DNA of 64,000 nucleotides from JASBYZ01 sp029983705 (GCA_965119715.1 OZ221969.1:744001-808000); one strand, 5' to 3'; positions 1 to 9,172 are shown, numbered from the stretch's first letter. The notes: a model not told the origin generated them from the letters alone. Translations and numbers: made by a program.

Positions 1-363
1 AAGGCTACTGACTATCTAAGGCTTTTGACCTGTGGGAATACAAAAATCAACACCCTCAACAACTCTCATGTGGACAGCAACAGCGTCTTGCCTTGATAGT
101 AGCCTTTATGCAGCAAAAAGATCTCCTGATACTTGATGAGCCAACAGCCGGTCTTGATCACAAACGTATGAAATCGGTGGCAAAAGCTCTTTTAGAGTAT
201 GTAAAGCGTGCACCAATTTTTGCTTATCAGCCACGATCTTGAGCTCTTGTTTGAATGCTGCAATCGGGTACTCATGCTAAGCGGTGGCAAAATGGCTGTA
301 AGTGAGGTATTTGGACATGAAGATGAGATTCGCAAGTTTATAAGCACAAGGGTAAGCTTATAA
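1..363 (+). pseudogene. 3' remnant of an ABC transporter ATPase (ECF/cobalt-type), frameshifted
   Basis: Only the 3' part of this gene lies in the window. Reading the frame from base 12 gives the end of an ABC ATPase: a signature region HPQQLSCGQQQRLAL (usual LSGGQ, here with Cys at the fourth position), then the Walker B and D-loop block LLILDEPTAGLD. After the codons for APIF the frame meets a stop at about base 240. The +1 frame instead continues with LLISHDLELLF, which contains the H-loop His, and runs to a TAA at 361-363. Removing one T from the five-T run near base 220 restores a single reading frame. A TGA at 9-11 is also in frame. The family resembles energy-coupling-factor ATPases. 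The gene is either truly broken, phase-variable at the T run, or affected by a sequencing error; the TGA at the edge favours decay. Confidence 0.7.
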
Positions 364-370
364 TTACTGC

Positions 371-901
371 ATGACTTTTACCTTAATTACTGCTGATGCT
401 CAGCATAAAGATGCAATACTAGAGGCACTCTCTGAATGGAAAGCTTACAATCAACTGCATCCAGAGGCTAATGCTTCACCTGCCACAATTTTTAGTCATA
501 AAACAGATGACTTTGCTTCTTATGTTCGCTCACTTACAGAGCTTGAGCCTACAAATCCTGATTGGGTAGCACACTCAACATACTTTCTCTTTGACAGCTC
601 TGAGAATAAAGTGCTTGGTGCCATCAATATCCGCCATAAACTTAATAACTACTTATATATGTATGGGGGACACATTGGCTATGGAATTTTACCCAGCCAA
701 AGAAAAAGGGGATACGGCATAAAGCTTTTAGAACTTGGTCTTAAAAAGTGTAAAGATATAAGCTTAAGAGAAATTTTATTGTGCTGTGACGTTAGAAATC
801 TCACCTCACAAAATCTCATTCGGGCTTGTGGTGGAGTATTAGAAAATGAGGTAATTGCGCCTAATGGGCTAACAATTCAGCGCTACTGGATTTACACCTG
901 A
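371..901 (+). CDS. GNAT family N-acetyltransferase
   Basis: This 176-residue protein has the GNAT acyl-CoA-binding signature at about residues 100-115 (GHIGYGILPSQRKRGYG), where the R/Q-x-x-G-x-G/A pattern holds the pyrophosphate of acetyl-CoA. It is followed by a helix rich in Leu and Lys and a C-terminal strand with an NLTSQNLIRACGG block, typical of small-molecule acetyltransferases of the RimJ/RimL-like branch. No membrane segment or signal peptide is seen. The gene starts 8 bases after the broken ABC ATPase gene and probably belonged to that transcription unit. The acceptor substrate cannot be told from sequence. Confidence 0.8.
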   Translation: MTFTLITADAQHKDAILEALSEWKAYNQLHPEANASPATIFSHKTDDFASYVRSLTELEPTNPDWVAHSTYFLFDSSENKVLGAINIRHKLNNYLYMYGGHIGYGILPSQRKRGYGIKLLELGLKKCKDISLREILLCCDVRNLTSQNLIRACGGVLENEVIAPNGLTIQRYWIYT

Positions 902-946
902 GCTTAACATTTCGTTCACGTGATAACCCTATATAATACTCTTTAT

Positions 947-962
947 TGTGACTTTTGTCATA
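947..962. promoter_or_regulatory. CRP/FNR-family-like site upstream of the formate hydrogenlyase operon
   Basis: TGTGA-N6-TCATA differs by one base from the TGTGA-N6-TCACA consensus of the CRP/FNR superfamily, and its core TGAC-TTTT-GTCA is a perfect inverted repeat. It sits 10 bases downstream of a good -10 hexamer (TATAAT at 932-937) in the 235-bp gap before hydN. No good -35 is visible at the right distance. A redox or catabolite regulator of the hyf operon is inferred. Confidence 0.35.
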
Positions 963-1040
963 TTTTGCGATTCCTTCTCAAAAAAGATAATTAAATTAGC
1001 AAAAGTAAGCGGATCATAATTGAATGTGAACGGCGTTTAT

Positions 1041-1051
1041 GTCATCATGAC
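1041..1051. promoter_or_regulatory. short palindrome upstream of hydN, possible operator
   Basis: GTCAT-C-ATGAC is a perfect 5-bp inverted repeat around one central base, lying in the leader 86 bases before the hydN start. It repeats the TGAC/GTCA half-site of the 947-962 element in the opposite arrangement. It could be an operator or a weak RNA hairpin; the evidence is the symmetry alone. Confidence 0.25.
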
Positions 1052-1136
1052 AAGACGTTAAGAGATTAATTAATAGGAAATCTCTACATATTTTTAGGGG
1101 ATTTTTACTATGCCTTGTAAGGGGAGGAGGTAGTAA

Positions 1137-1736
1137 ATGCAAAACGACCATCTTATTTTTGGTGGGGTTGGCACAGAGATTTACGACGCTGTATTTAATC
1201 CAAAACCAGATCCAGCTAAATCTGCACATCGCAAAGTAGGCAAAAATATGCGCGTTGTTGGTGATTCAAGCCGTTGCATCGGTTGTAACACCTGTGAAAT
1301 TGCGTGCATTATTTCGCACTACAAGCCAGGCCTAGCTCCAGTAGCAAGACTTAAGGTAGTCAAAACAGATGACATTTCTGTACCAGTAATGTGCAGACAG
1401 TGCGTCGATCCAGACTGTGCTAAGGCTTGCACCCAACACGCAATCTATTCAAACGGAATATCAGTGTTAGTTAACCCTGATAAATGCATTGGATGCTATG
1501 ACTGCGTGGGCGCATGCGAATATGCGTCAATTCATGTACACAAAAATATTGAGCCAGTAGATTTTGCGGGTCTTCATCTTAAAGATGAGCGCGCAATCGC
1601 GGTTAAGTGCGACCTTTGTCAGCACAGAGCTAATGGCCCATCTTGTGTAGAGGTTTGTCCATCAAATGCACTAAGCATTGTGGAATCAGAAAAGTTCGAG
1701 GCAAGAGAGAACGAGCTTTTCGAACAATTTAAGTAG
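1137..1736 (+). CDS. hydN: HydN-like four-cluster ferredoxin, electron carrier for formate dehydrogenase-H
   Basis: This 199-residue polyferredoxin has four Cys groups: CIGCNTCEIAC near residues 46-56, a CRQCVDPDCAKAC block near 85-97, CIGCYDCVGAC near 114-124, and a CDLC...C...CP group near 160-180. This matches the HycB/HydN/DmsB family that carries four [4Fe-4S] clusters. A strong ribosome site (GGGGAGGAGG) lies before the ATG. The protein ends 38 bases before fdhF, the same order as hydN-fdhF in enterobacteria, so it most likely takes electrons from FdhF or helps its maturation. The family cannot be split safely between HydN and HycB by sequence alone. It is the first gene of the formate hydrogenlyase operon. 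Confidence 0.85.
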   Translation: MQNDHLIFGGVGTEIYDAVFNPKPDPAKSAHRKVGKNMRVVGDSSRCIGCNTCEIACIISHYKPGLAPVARLKVVKTDDISVPVMCRQCVDPDCAKACTQHAIYSNGISVLVNPDKCIGCYDCVGACEYASIHVHKNIEPVDFAGLHLKDERAIAVKCDLCQHRANGPSCVEVCPSNALSIVESEKFEARENELFEQFK

Positions 1737-1773
1737 TATCGTCGAGTATTCGATTTAACTGATAGGGGGAAAT

Positions 1774-3972
1774 GTGGCTGAGAAGACCATGGTAGTTTGT
1801 CCATATTGCGGCACTGGCTGTAAGATGAACATGATTACCGAAAACGGCAAAGCCATAGGCGTTGAGCCTCTTGATGGTGTTAACAACCAGGGAGACTTAT
1901 GCTTAAAAGGTTACTACGGCTTTGACTTTCTAAACGACACCAAAATTTTAACTCCACGCTTAAAGTATCCTTTAATGCGTGAATCTCGTGACCAGCCTTT
2001 TAGGAGAGTTAGCTGGGATGAGGCTATTGAGTACATCGCTAAAAGATTTAATGAAATCTTAGAGAAAAACGGTAAAGACTCTATTTATGTAACCGGTTCA
2101 TCTCGTGGTCCTGGTAACGAAGCAAACTTTGTAATGCAAAAATTTATTCGCGCAGTGGTTGGTACTAACAACATCGATAACTGCGCACGTATATGACACG
2201 CACCTTCAGTTGCTGGGCTTTCAGCAACATTAGGTAACGGTGCTATGTCAAACTCAGTTGAGGAAATTGACGACACCGATTTGATTCTTAACTTCGGCTA
2301 TAACGCCGCAGTTTCTCACCCACTAGTAGCTAAGCACTATGTTAGAGCTAGAAAACGTGGCACCAAAATCATCACTGTAGACCCACGTATTATCGAGGCT
2401 GCTAGAATCTCAGATATGCACTTACAATTGAAGAACGGTACTAATATTCCGCTCGTTAACGCAATGATTTATACCATCGTTACCGAAGGACTTCATAACC
2501 AAGAGTTCGTAGATAAATACTGCGAGAACTGGGATGCATTCTGGGACACCGTTAAAAATTACACTCCAGAAAACGTTGCAGAAATTGTTGGAGTTTCAGC
2601 TGAAGACATCCGCAAGGCTGCTCGTATGTATGCTGAGGCACCTACCGCAACCATTAACTGGGGAATGGGTGTTACTCACTGGAAACAAGGTGTTGCAGTA
2701 GTTAGAGCACTTGCTTCACTTGCTGCTATTACCGGTAACTTAGGTAGACCAAACGTAGGTGTTAACCCTGTTCGTGGTCAAAACAACGTTCAAGGTTCTT
2801 GCGATATTGGTTGTCTACCAAACGTATATCCTGGATATCAATCAGTAACTGATCATGAAGTAAGAGCTAAGTTTGCTAAGTACTGGGGTGTTCCAGAAGA
2901 GCACATTTCAGATAAGGTTGGCTTTGCTATTACTGAACTTGGTCACAAGGTTGACGAAGGCATTATCAAGGCATTCTGGTGCATGGGTGAAGACCCAATC
3001 CACTCAGAACCTGATTCAACTGCTATGAGAAAGACTCTTGAAGACCTTGAGTTCATGGTTTCACAAGACATCTTCATGACTGAGACTGCTACCTATGCAG
3101 ACGTTGTTCTTCCTGCTACTTCATGGGCAGAGCATGAGTGCGTATTCTCATCATGCGACCGTGGATTCCAAAGATCTTACGCTGCACTCCCTCCATTCTA
3201 TGAGTCACTTGATGACTGGGAGATTATCTCTCGTGTTGCAACTGCTATGGGTTACCCAATGCACTATGAGAACACCAAAGAAATTTGGGACGAGCTCAGA
3301 GATCTTTGCCCAATCTACTATGGTGTTACTTATGAGCGTATGGCAGATACTGCTCTTATCCACTGGCCATGCTTCTCAGAAGATGACCCAGGTGCTAAGT
3401 ACCTCTATGCTAATGATGAACGTAAGTTTGAAACTAAGTCAGGTAAAGCAATCCTTTATACCGAGGATTACGAGGGACCATTTGAGCCAGTTAATGAAGA
3501 GTATCCATTAATCCTCTCAACGGTTCGTGAGGTTGGACACTATTCATCACGTACTATGACTGGTAACTGCCAAGCACTTGCAACTCTTGCTGATGAGCCT
3601 GGTTATGTAACCGTTAACCCATCTGACGCTGAGAAATACGGCATTAAAGACGAAGAGCTTGTTTATGTTAAATCTCGCCGTGGTAAGGTATTCGCTCGTG
3701 TACGTGTAGAAGATCGTACAAACAAGGGCTGCGTATACATGACTTACCAATGGTGGGTTGGTAGCTGTAACGTTCTTACCGGACACTTTATTGCTCCAAT
3801 TTCTAAGACTCCAGAGTTTAAGTACGCTGCTGTTGAACTTGAGCCAATTGCTGACCAAGTTCAAGCCGAGAGGGATTTACAAAGGGATTATGCAGAGCTT
3901 AAGCAATACTTACGCGATTCTGCAGCACCTCAAGATCATCCTTACGAGGTTGAAGAAGAAGTCAACGCTTAA
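1774..3972 (+). CDS. fdhF: Formate dehydrogenase-H catalytic subunit, selenocysteine-containing
   Basis: One gene of 733 codons, read through an in-frame UGA at 2194-2196 as selenocysteine 141. Conceptual translation gives 732 residues, against 715 with Sec140 in E. coli FdhF. The N-terminus has the [4Fe-4S] motif CPYCGTGC and a fourth Cys at GDLCLKG. The residues around the UGA (NCARI-Sec-HAPSVAGL) match the FdhF active site, where Sec binds Mo/W-bis-MGD and the next His takes part in proton transfer. The start is a GTG after a GGGGG ribosome site. It oxidises formate to CO2 in the cytoplasm and passes electrons through the ferredoxin subunits to the Hyf hydrogenase. The stop at 2196 is not a gene break, since homology continues directly and a SECIS hairpin follows. 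Confidence 0.95.
2194..2228 (+). promoter_or_regulatory. UGA selenocysteine codon with bacterial SECIS hairpin
   Basis: The UGA (2194-2196) is followed after 12 bases by a perfect 7-bp stem, GTTGCTG (2209-2215) with CAGCAAC (2222-2228), closed by the six-base loop GGCTTT. In the E. coli fdhF SECIS the loop also begins with GG and contains pyrimidines, and lies at nearly the same distance (18 bases after UGA there, 19 here). It should recruit SelB with Sec-tRNA during translation. Confidence 0.85.
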
Positions 3973-3993
3973 GAGAAGCGGTATTTGATTTAA

Positions 3994-4032
3994 ATGCGCA
4001 GGTAGATTGTGTTAAAACATTTACCTGCGCAT
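3994..4032 (+). other. Strong intercistronic hairpin between fdhF and hyfA
   Basis: An 11-bp perfect stem pairs ATGCGCAGGTA (3994-4004) with TACCTGCGCAT (4022-4032), and an inner TGTT-AA-AACA can pair as well. No T run follows, so it does not look like an intrinsic terminator. It may be an mRNA-processing or stability element that sets different levels of fdhF and the hydrogenase genes. Confidence 0.6.
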
Positions 4033-4078
4033 GTCCTGTTAGACTAAGATCTGTGCCCGAATAGGGGGTTTAGGCACT

Positions 4079-4681
4079 ATGAACCATTATATTGTTGGTC
4101 ATAACGAACGATGCATTGGTTGCAACACCTGCCAAGCAGCATGCTCAAATGCGCATAAAGCTTTTGGCTTGCAGTCACATCCAAGAATCTCCGTTATTAA
4201 AACGTCTGATATTTCAGTTATCAGTGCGTGCCACCAATGTGAGGGAGCGCCTTGTGCTGAGGTTTGCCCAGTACAAGTCATTCACCACTTTGGAAACTTT
4301 ATTTATGTGGACGAGAAAAACTGTATAGGCTGTAAGCTTTGTGCTTACATTTGCCCATTTGGCGCAATACATCCAGATGGTACTTCAATCTCTGGTGTAG
4401 CTGGTATCTCAGTTGATATCCCTACATACTCAAAAACCATTAGCCCAACACTTGACTGGGAAATTGGTGTACACACGGTTGCCGTTAAATGCGATGTTTG
4501 TTTCTTTGATCCACAAGGTCCAAACTGTGTTCGCGTTTGCCCAACCAAAGCTATTGAATTTGTAACTGAAGAGGATGCAGCAGACCTAAGCAAGGAGCTT
4601 AGAACTCAAGCTGCAGAAGTGTTAACCCAAGTGTTACATGAGGATACTTCTTCATCTTCTCAAACAGGAGGCGAGGAATAA
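4079..4681 (+). CDS. hyfA: Hydrogenase-4 component A-like ferredoxin subunit
   Basis: A 200-residue protein with four [4Fe-4S] Cys groups: CIGCNTCQAAC (residues 12-22), CHQCEGAPCAEVCP (about 51-64), CIGCKLCAYICP (about 81-92) and CDVC...CVRVCP near 140-157. It belongs to the HycB/HyfA family that links formate dehydrogenase to the hydrogenase module. It begins after the intercistronic hairpin with an AGGGGG ribosome site and sits two bases before hyfB. The C-terminal tail is acidic and Ser/Thr-rich. Being joined to the hydrogenase rather than to fdhF supports the HyfA assignment over a second HydN. Confidence 0.85.
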   Translation: MNHYIVGHNERCIGCNTCQAACSNAHKAFGLQSHPRISVIKTSDISVISACHQCEGAPCAEVCPVQVIHHFGNFIYVDEKNCIGCKLCAYICPFGAIHPDGTSISGVAGISVDIPTYSKTISPTLDWEIGVHTVAVKCDVCFFDPQGPNCVRVCPTKAIEFVTEEDAADLSKELRTQAAEVLTQVLHEDTSSSSQTGGEE

Positions 4682-4683
4682 CT

Positions 4684-6708
4684 ATGGCATTTGGCGCAGT
4701 AAACATTGCACTTATTTCAATTGCAATTTCTGCAATTGGTGCAATTGTTGCATTACTCTTTAAGTCAAATTTTTCGCTCAACAAAAACCTCTCAAGTGTG
4801 ATTGGTATAGTTGCAGCATTATTTGGTATTTATGCAGGCTTTTTAGGAATGACTGGACAAGGTGAGCTTGTAAGCTATGCTACTCCATTTCCTTTTGCAA
4901 GCCTCTCACTTTTAGTTAATCCACTTTCTGGATTACTACTATTTGTACTATCGCTGCTTGCGCTCGTTGCTTGGATTTATGGCTTAAGCTACATGGATGA
5001 ATACAAGAAACAAGGAGCTATGACCTTTGGCTTCTTTATGCATACCTTTATTTTGTCAATGGCGCTTGTTGTTTTGGCAGATAATGCATTTTGGTTCTTA
5101 GTATTCTTCGAGTTAATGTCACTTACTTCATACTTCTTAGTAACCATTGAGCAAAGCAAGGCATCAACACATGCTGGTCTTATGTATATGGTAATGGCTC
5201 ATGCAGGGCTCTTAATGATTATGGCTGCCTTCCTCTTATTTGGAAGCCAGGCAGGTTCATTAGAGTTTGAGGCATTTAGACAAACCCAACTAAGCCCAGT
5301 ACTTGCAAGCGCAGTATTCTTACTCACCTTTATCGGCTTTGGCATCAAAGCTGGTATGATTCCTTTCCATTCATGGTTACCACTTGCTCACCCATCTGCT
5401 CCATCAAACATTTCTGCTTTGATGTCAGGCGGTATGATCAAGATTGGTGTGTTTGGAATTGTTAAGGTTGCCTTTGACCTTCTACAAGGTTCAGAGCAAA
5501 TGATTTGGTGGGGTCTTGTTATCGTAGGCTTTGGTGCAGTTTCATCTGTACTTGGAGTTATCTACGCCTTAGTAGAACACGATATTAAGAGACTTCTTGC
5601 ATACCACTCAGTAGAAAACATCGGAATTATACTTTTGGGTGTTGGCGTAGGTATGGTAGGTGTTGCTTCAGGCAACAACGTTCTTGCCATCCTTGGTCTT
5701 GCTGGTGGTTTGTTCCACTTACTAAACCATGCAGTATTTAAGGGCCTCCTCTTCTTGGGTGCAGGTTCTATTACTTTTGCTGCACACACTAAGAACATGG
5801 AGCTTCTTGGTGGACTTGGCAGACTTATGCCTATCACCGCAACCTGCTTCTTAATTGGTTCACTTGCAATCTCTGCTCTACCACCACTTAACGGATTTGT
5901 TTCAGAGTGGTTAATCTACCAAGGTCTCTTCTCATCAATCATGAGCGAAGGCATTGTAGTTATGGTAGTAAGCGCAGTAGCTATTGTTGCTCTTGCACTT
6001 ACCGGAGCTCTTGCTGTTACCTGCTTTGTTAAAGCATACGGTGTCAGCTTTGCAGGTACCCCAAGATCTGAGCAAGCTGCTAACGCTAAAGAAGTACCAG
6101 CTCCTATGAAACTTGCAATGCTCATTCTTGCAGCATTCTGCGTAATCTTAGGTGTTGGAGCTCACTTTATTGTTCCAGTATTCTCAAGCATTGCAGAGGC
6201 AACTGCTTTAAGCCAGGGTGCACAAGTAACCGCAAATGTTGCTCTTGTTAACCCAGCAAGCTCAGCATTTACCTCAACCTTTGTTATTGCTGTTGTTCTT
6301 CTTATCGCAGTATTGGTTGCTCGTCTTATCCACAACATCTTTGGTGGAAATCAATTTGGCGAGAAGGTTGCACTACCTTGGGCAACTGGTTACAAACCAG
6401 ATGTTCAAATGGCAGTTACCGCAACTACCTTTGCTACCGGAGTTGAACACTTCTATGACTTCTTCTATGACTTAAGAAGAAACCTCTCATCTGGTAAGGG
6501 TGGAGTTGCTCGCGCATTTGACTCAATTGTCAATGGCGCAAGAAACATCGAGCCAGTATCTGATAAGTACTTGGTTGATGACACCGTTCGTGATGTTGAG
6601 AGCATGTCTGAAAAGATTAGAAGAATTGCTTCTGGTGACTTCCAGAAGTACGTACTGTACATCGTTGGTGCGCTCATTGTATTGCTCGCACTTGCTGTGA
6701 TCTTATAA
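4684..6708 (+). CDS. hyfB: Hydrogenase-4 component B, antiporter-like membrane subunit
   Basis: A 674-residue polytopic protein, close to the 672 residues of E. coli HyfB. It carries the proton-conducting membrane transporter domain shared with NuoL/N and MrpA: the conserved block with SWLPLAHPSAPSNISALMSG near residue 230, Lys and Glu residues in the middle of hydrophobic helices (FFELMS near 142), and HAVFKGLLFLGAG near 350. A long amphipathic C-terminal part ends in one more hydrophobic helix. It should form one of the ion-translocating arms of the membrane-bound hydrogenase. It follows hyfA by two bases. Confidence 0.93.
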   Translation: MAFGAVNIALISIAISAIGAIVALLFKSNFSLNKNLSSVIGIVAALFGIYAGFLGMTGQGELVSYATPFPFASLSLLVNPLSGLLLFVLSLLALVAWIYGLSYMDEYKKQGAMTFGFFMHTFILSMALVVLADNAFWFLVFFELMSLTSYFLVTIEQSKASTHAGLMYMVMAHAGLLMIMAAFLLFGSQAGSLEFEAFRQTQLSPVLASAVFLLTFIGFGIKAGMIPFHSWLPLAHPSAPSNISALMSGGMIKIGVFGIVKVAFDLLQGSEQMIWWGLVIVGFGAVSSVLGVIYALVEHDIKRLLAYHSVENIGIILLGVGVGMVGVASGNNVLAILGLAGGLFHLLNHAVFKGLLFLGAGSITFAAHTKNMELLGGLGRLMPITATCFLIGSLAISALPPLNGFVSEWLIYQGLFSSIMSEGIVVMVVSAVAIVALALTGALAVTCFVKAYGVSFAGTPRSEQAANAKEVPAPMKLAMLILAAFCVILGVGAHFIVPVFSSIAEATALSQGAQVTANVALVNPASSAFTSTFVIAVVLLIAVLVARLIHNIFGGNQFGEKVALPWATGYKPDVQMAVTATTFATGVEHFYDFFYDLRRNLSSGKGGVARAFDSIVNGARNIEPVSDKYLVDDTVRDVESMSEKIRRIASGDFQKYVLYIVGALIVLLALAVIL

Positions 6709-6724
6709 GGGGAGGTAATAGTAT

Positions 6725-7657
6725 ATGTTAATCAACGCATTACTTGGATTTATTCAAGCATTATTGCTCTTATTATTAACTCCTCTGTTTACAGGTATTT
6801 CTCGTAAACTTAGAGCTAGAATCCAAACTCGTAAGGGAGCTCCTATTTTGCAAGATTATTACGACCTTGCAAAATTATTTTCCCGCCAAGAAATGGTAAC
6901 CAAGAATGCTGGTCCAATCTTTAAATGGATGCCAGCTATTTACCTTGGTTCTTACTTTGCAATTGCTATGGGTCTTCCACTGCTTACTGCAAATAGCCCA
7001 ATTCCATTTTTGGCAGATGTAATAACTATCATTTACTTGCTTGCAGTGCCACGCTTCTTCTTTGCACTTGCATCTATCGACTCCTCATCTTCATTTGCTG
7101 GTGTTGGTGGTGTTCGTGAGTTGATCGTGTCAACACTTGTTGAGCCAGGAATGATGCTTTCACTTATCGTAGTTGCTCTTCTTGCAGGAACAACTTCAAT
7201 TACAGAGATTTCAATTATGAATCTCACTGGAAACATTCCAGCACTTATGGCTTTTGTAGTTGCAGGAATTGCATTTGCATACTGCACCTATATTGAGCTT
7301 GGAAAGCTTCCATACGACTTAGCAGAAGCAGAGCAAGAGCTTCAAGAAGGTCCACTTACTGAGTATTCAGGTGCATCTCTTGCATTCCTAAAACTTGGTA
7401 TGGGGATGAAGCAGCTTGTAATGCTCGGCCTATTTATTGCTATCTTCTTACCATTTGGAGCATCACTTGATGGCTCATTTATCTCAGTTCTACTCGCAAT
7501 TGTGATCTTACTGGTAAAGATTTTAGTAATTTTCTTTATTGTTGGAATTATTGAAAACGTTGTTGCTCGTGTTCGTTTTGCTAACGCATCTCATCAAATT
7601 TGGGTGTCACTTGGCATTGCGTCACTTGCCTTTGTTTTCTTAATCGTTGGAATTTAG
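6725..7657 (+). CDS. hyfC: Hydrogenase-4 component C, NuoH-like membrane anchor
   Basis: 310 residues with about eight hydrophobic helices, homologous to NuoH and HycD, the subunit that joins the hydrogenase arm to the membrane arm. Seen in the sequence are the basic loop SRKLRARIQTRKGAP near residue 28, the acidic block LPYDLAEAEQELQEG near 195-210 facing the quinone-site equivalent, and an ATG start behind a GGGGAGG ribosome site. It lies 16 bases after hyfB. Confidence 0.93.
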   Translation: MLINALLGFIQALLLLLLTPLFTGISRKLRARIQTRKGAPILQDYYDLAKLFSRQEMVTKNAGPIFKWMPAIYLGSYFAIAMGLPLLTANSPIPFLADVITIIYLLAVPRFFFALASIDSSSSFAGVGGVRELIVSTLVEPGMMLSLIVVALLAGTTSITEISIMNLTGNIPALMAFVVAGIAFAYCTYIELGKLPYDLAEAEQELQEGPLTEYSGASLAFLKLGMGMKQLVMLGLFIAIFLPFGASLDGSFISVLLAIVILLVKILVIFFIVGIIENVVARVRFANASHQIWVSLGIASLAFVFLIVGI

Positions 7658-7671
7658 GGCGGTGATAATTG

Positions 7672-9162
7672 ATGTTTGCTTTAGAAACTTTAAGTATTAG
7701 CGCTCTAGCTGCAATTGCTATTCCATTTATTGGTGCTTTAATTATTGCCCTTACCAAGAGAAGCTCTGCAAAATACATTGCAATTTGTTTTGCTCTTGTA
7801 TCACTTGTAGCTTCACTCTTTAACTCATATGTATACTTTGCTAATGGCAAAGCGGTAACGGTATTTAATTATCTAAGCCTTGGGGACACAAACCTTATAG
7901 GGTTTATCTTTGATAACCTCTCAACCCTTTTAGCTCCAGCATTTGTTGGTATTGGTTTATTGGTACTTATCTATGCTAAGGGCTATTTGAATGAGAAGAA
8001 CCGTGAGCATGCAGATGTAGGACATAAGCGTTTTTATGCACTCTTCTTAGTGTTCATTGGTGCTATGGCTGGTTTAGCTTACTCGTCAACCATCCTTTCA
8101 CAGTTAATATTCTTTGAAATTACTGGTGCATGTTCTTGGGGTTTAATTGGTTACTACCAATCAGACGCTGCACATTCTGCATCTGATAAGGCGCTCATTG
8201 TAACCCACATTGCATCTCTTGGTATGTTTTTAGCTGCAGCAGTTCTCTTCATTATGACGGGAACCTTTGAACTTACTGCACTTTCACAAATCGAGGGTCC
8301 TTGGAAGATTTTTATACTCCTCTGCATTATGTTTGCAGCTTGGGGTAAGTCAGCTCAGCTTCCTCTCTACATGTGGCTACCAAGCGCTATGACCGCTCCA
8401 ACCCCTGTATCTGCTTACCTCCATGGTGGTTCTATGGTTAAGGTTGGAGTTTACGTATACGCTCGTGCTATTTATTCTGCAGGATCAATTCCTGAGGTAG
8501 TAGCTTGGGTTGGTATTATTGGTGCAATCATTACCTTAGTCTTCTCATTCATTGAGTACTTACCTCAAAAAGACATGAAGAGACTGCTTGCATTTTCTAC
8601 CATCTCTCAGCTCTCATACATCTTCTTAGCTCTCTCAGTTGCAGCACTTGCTGTAGCTCAAGGTCAGGGCTTACAAGAGGGTGCAGCTCAAATGGCATTC
8701 AATGGTGGTGTTGCTCACATCTTTAACCATGCATTTGCTAAGACCTTATTCTTCTTAGTTGCTGGTACCATCGCATTTACTGTAGGTATGAGAGACTTAA
8801 CCAGAATGGGCGGACTCATCAAAAAGATGCCTATTGTAGGTATCGCATTTATTTGCGCAGCCCTCGCTGTTGCTGGTGTGCCTCCATTCTCAGGATTCTT
8901 CTCAAAGTTCCAAATCTTTGCAGGAGGTTTCCTCGTAGCACAAAACTCATGGTTACTTCTACTTATCATGATTGTTGCCTTAGTTGAAACCCTTGCTTGC
9001 TTTGCTTGGTTCTTAATGTGGATCAACAGAGCTGTTTTGGGCGAGCCATCAAAAGAGATTGCTTCTGCTCAAGACGTTCCAGGAGAAATTAAATTTGTTC
9101 TTGGAGTTTTAATTGTAATGACAGTTGTTTCCAGCTTTATGGCTGCGGCATGGTTAGGATAG
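7672..9162 (+). CDS. hyfD: Hydrogenase-4 component D, antiporter-like membrane subunit
   Basis: A 496-residue proton-conducting transporter-domain protein (NuoL/M family) with the LPLYMWLPSAMTAPTPVSAYLHGGS block near residue 230 and the broken-helix region HAFAKTLFFLVAG near 350. The ATG at 7672 is preferred over the in-frame TTG three bases upstream because it sits six bases after GGTGA. HyfD has no counterpart in hydrogenase-3 (Hyc). Its presence therefore marks this as the hydrogenase-4 type, expected to couple H2 production to ion export. Confidence 0.92.
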   Translation: MFALETLSISALAAIAIPFIGALIIALTKRSSAKYIAICFALVSLVASLFNSYVYFANGKAVTVFNYLSLGDTNLIGFIFDNLSTLLAPAFVGIGLLVLIYAKGYLNEKNREHADVGHKRFYALFLVFIGAMAGLAYSSTILSQLIFFEITGACSWGLIGYYQSDAAHSASDKALIVTHIASLGMFLAAAVLFIMTGTFELTALSQIEGPWKIFILLCIMFAAWGKSAQLPLYMWLPSAMTAPTPVSAYLHGGSMVKVGVYVYARAIYSAGSIPEVVAWVGIIGAIITLVFSFIEYLPQKDMKRLLAFSTISQLSYIFLALSVAALAVAQGQGLQEGAAQMAFNGGVAHIFNHAFAKTLFFLVAGTIAFTVGMRDLTRMGGLIKKMPIVGIAFICAALAVAGVPPFSGFFSKFQIFAGGFLVAQNSWLLLLIMIVALVETLACFAWFLMWINRAVLGEPSKEIASAQDVPGEIKFVLGVLIVMTVVSSFMAAAWLG

Positions 9163-9172
9163 GAGGGAAAGT

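Noticed and set aside
905..1136. Sigma-54 promoter for the formate hydrogenlyase operon as in E. coli
   Set aside because: No TGGCAC-N5-TTGC match was found in the leader, and no FhlA/HyfR-type activator is encoded.
1014..1229. Minus-strand 71-codon frame opposite the hydN leader
   Set aside because: It overlaps the hydN start and leader, has no ribosome site and no protein-like pattern; treated as a shadow frame.
2085..2276. The stop at 2196 read as a split or broken formate dehydrogenase gene
   Set aside because: The stop is TGA at the exact active-site codon, both halves join in one frame, and a SECIS-type hairpin follows; selenocysteine explains it better.
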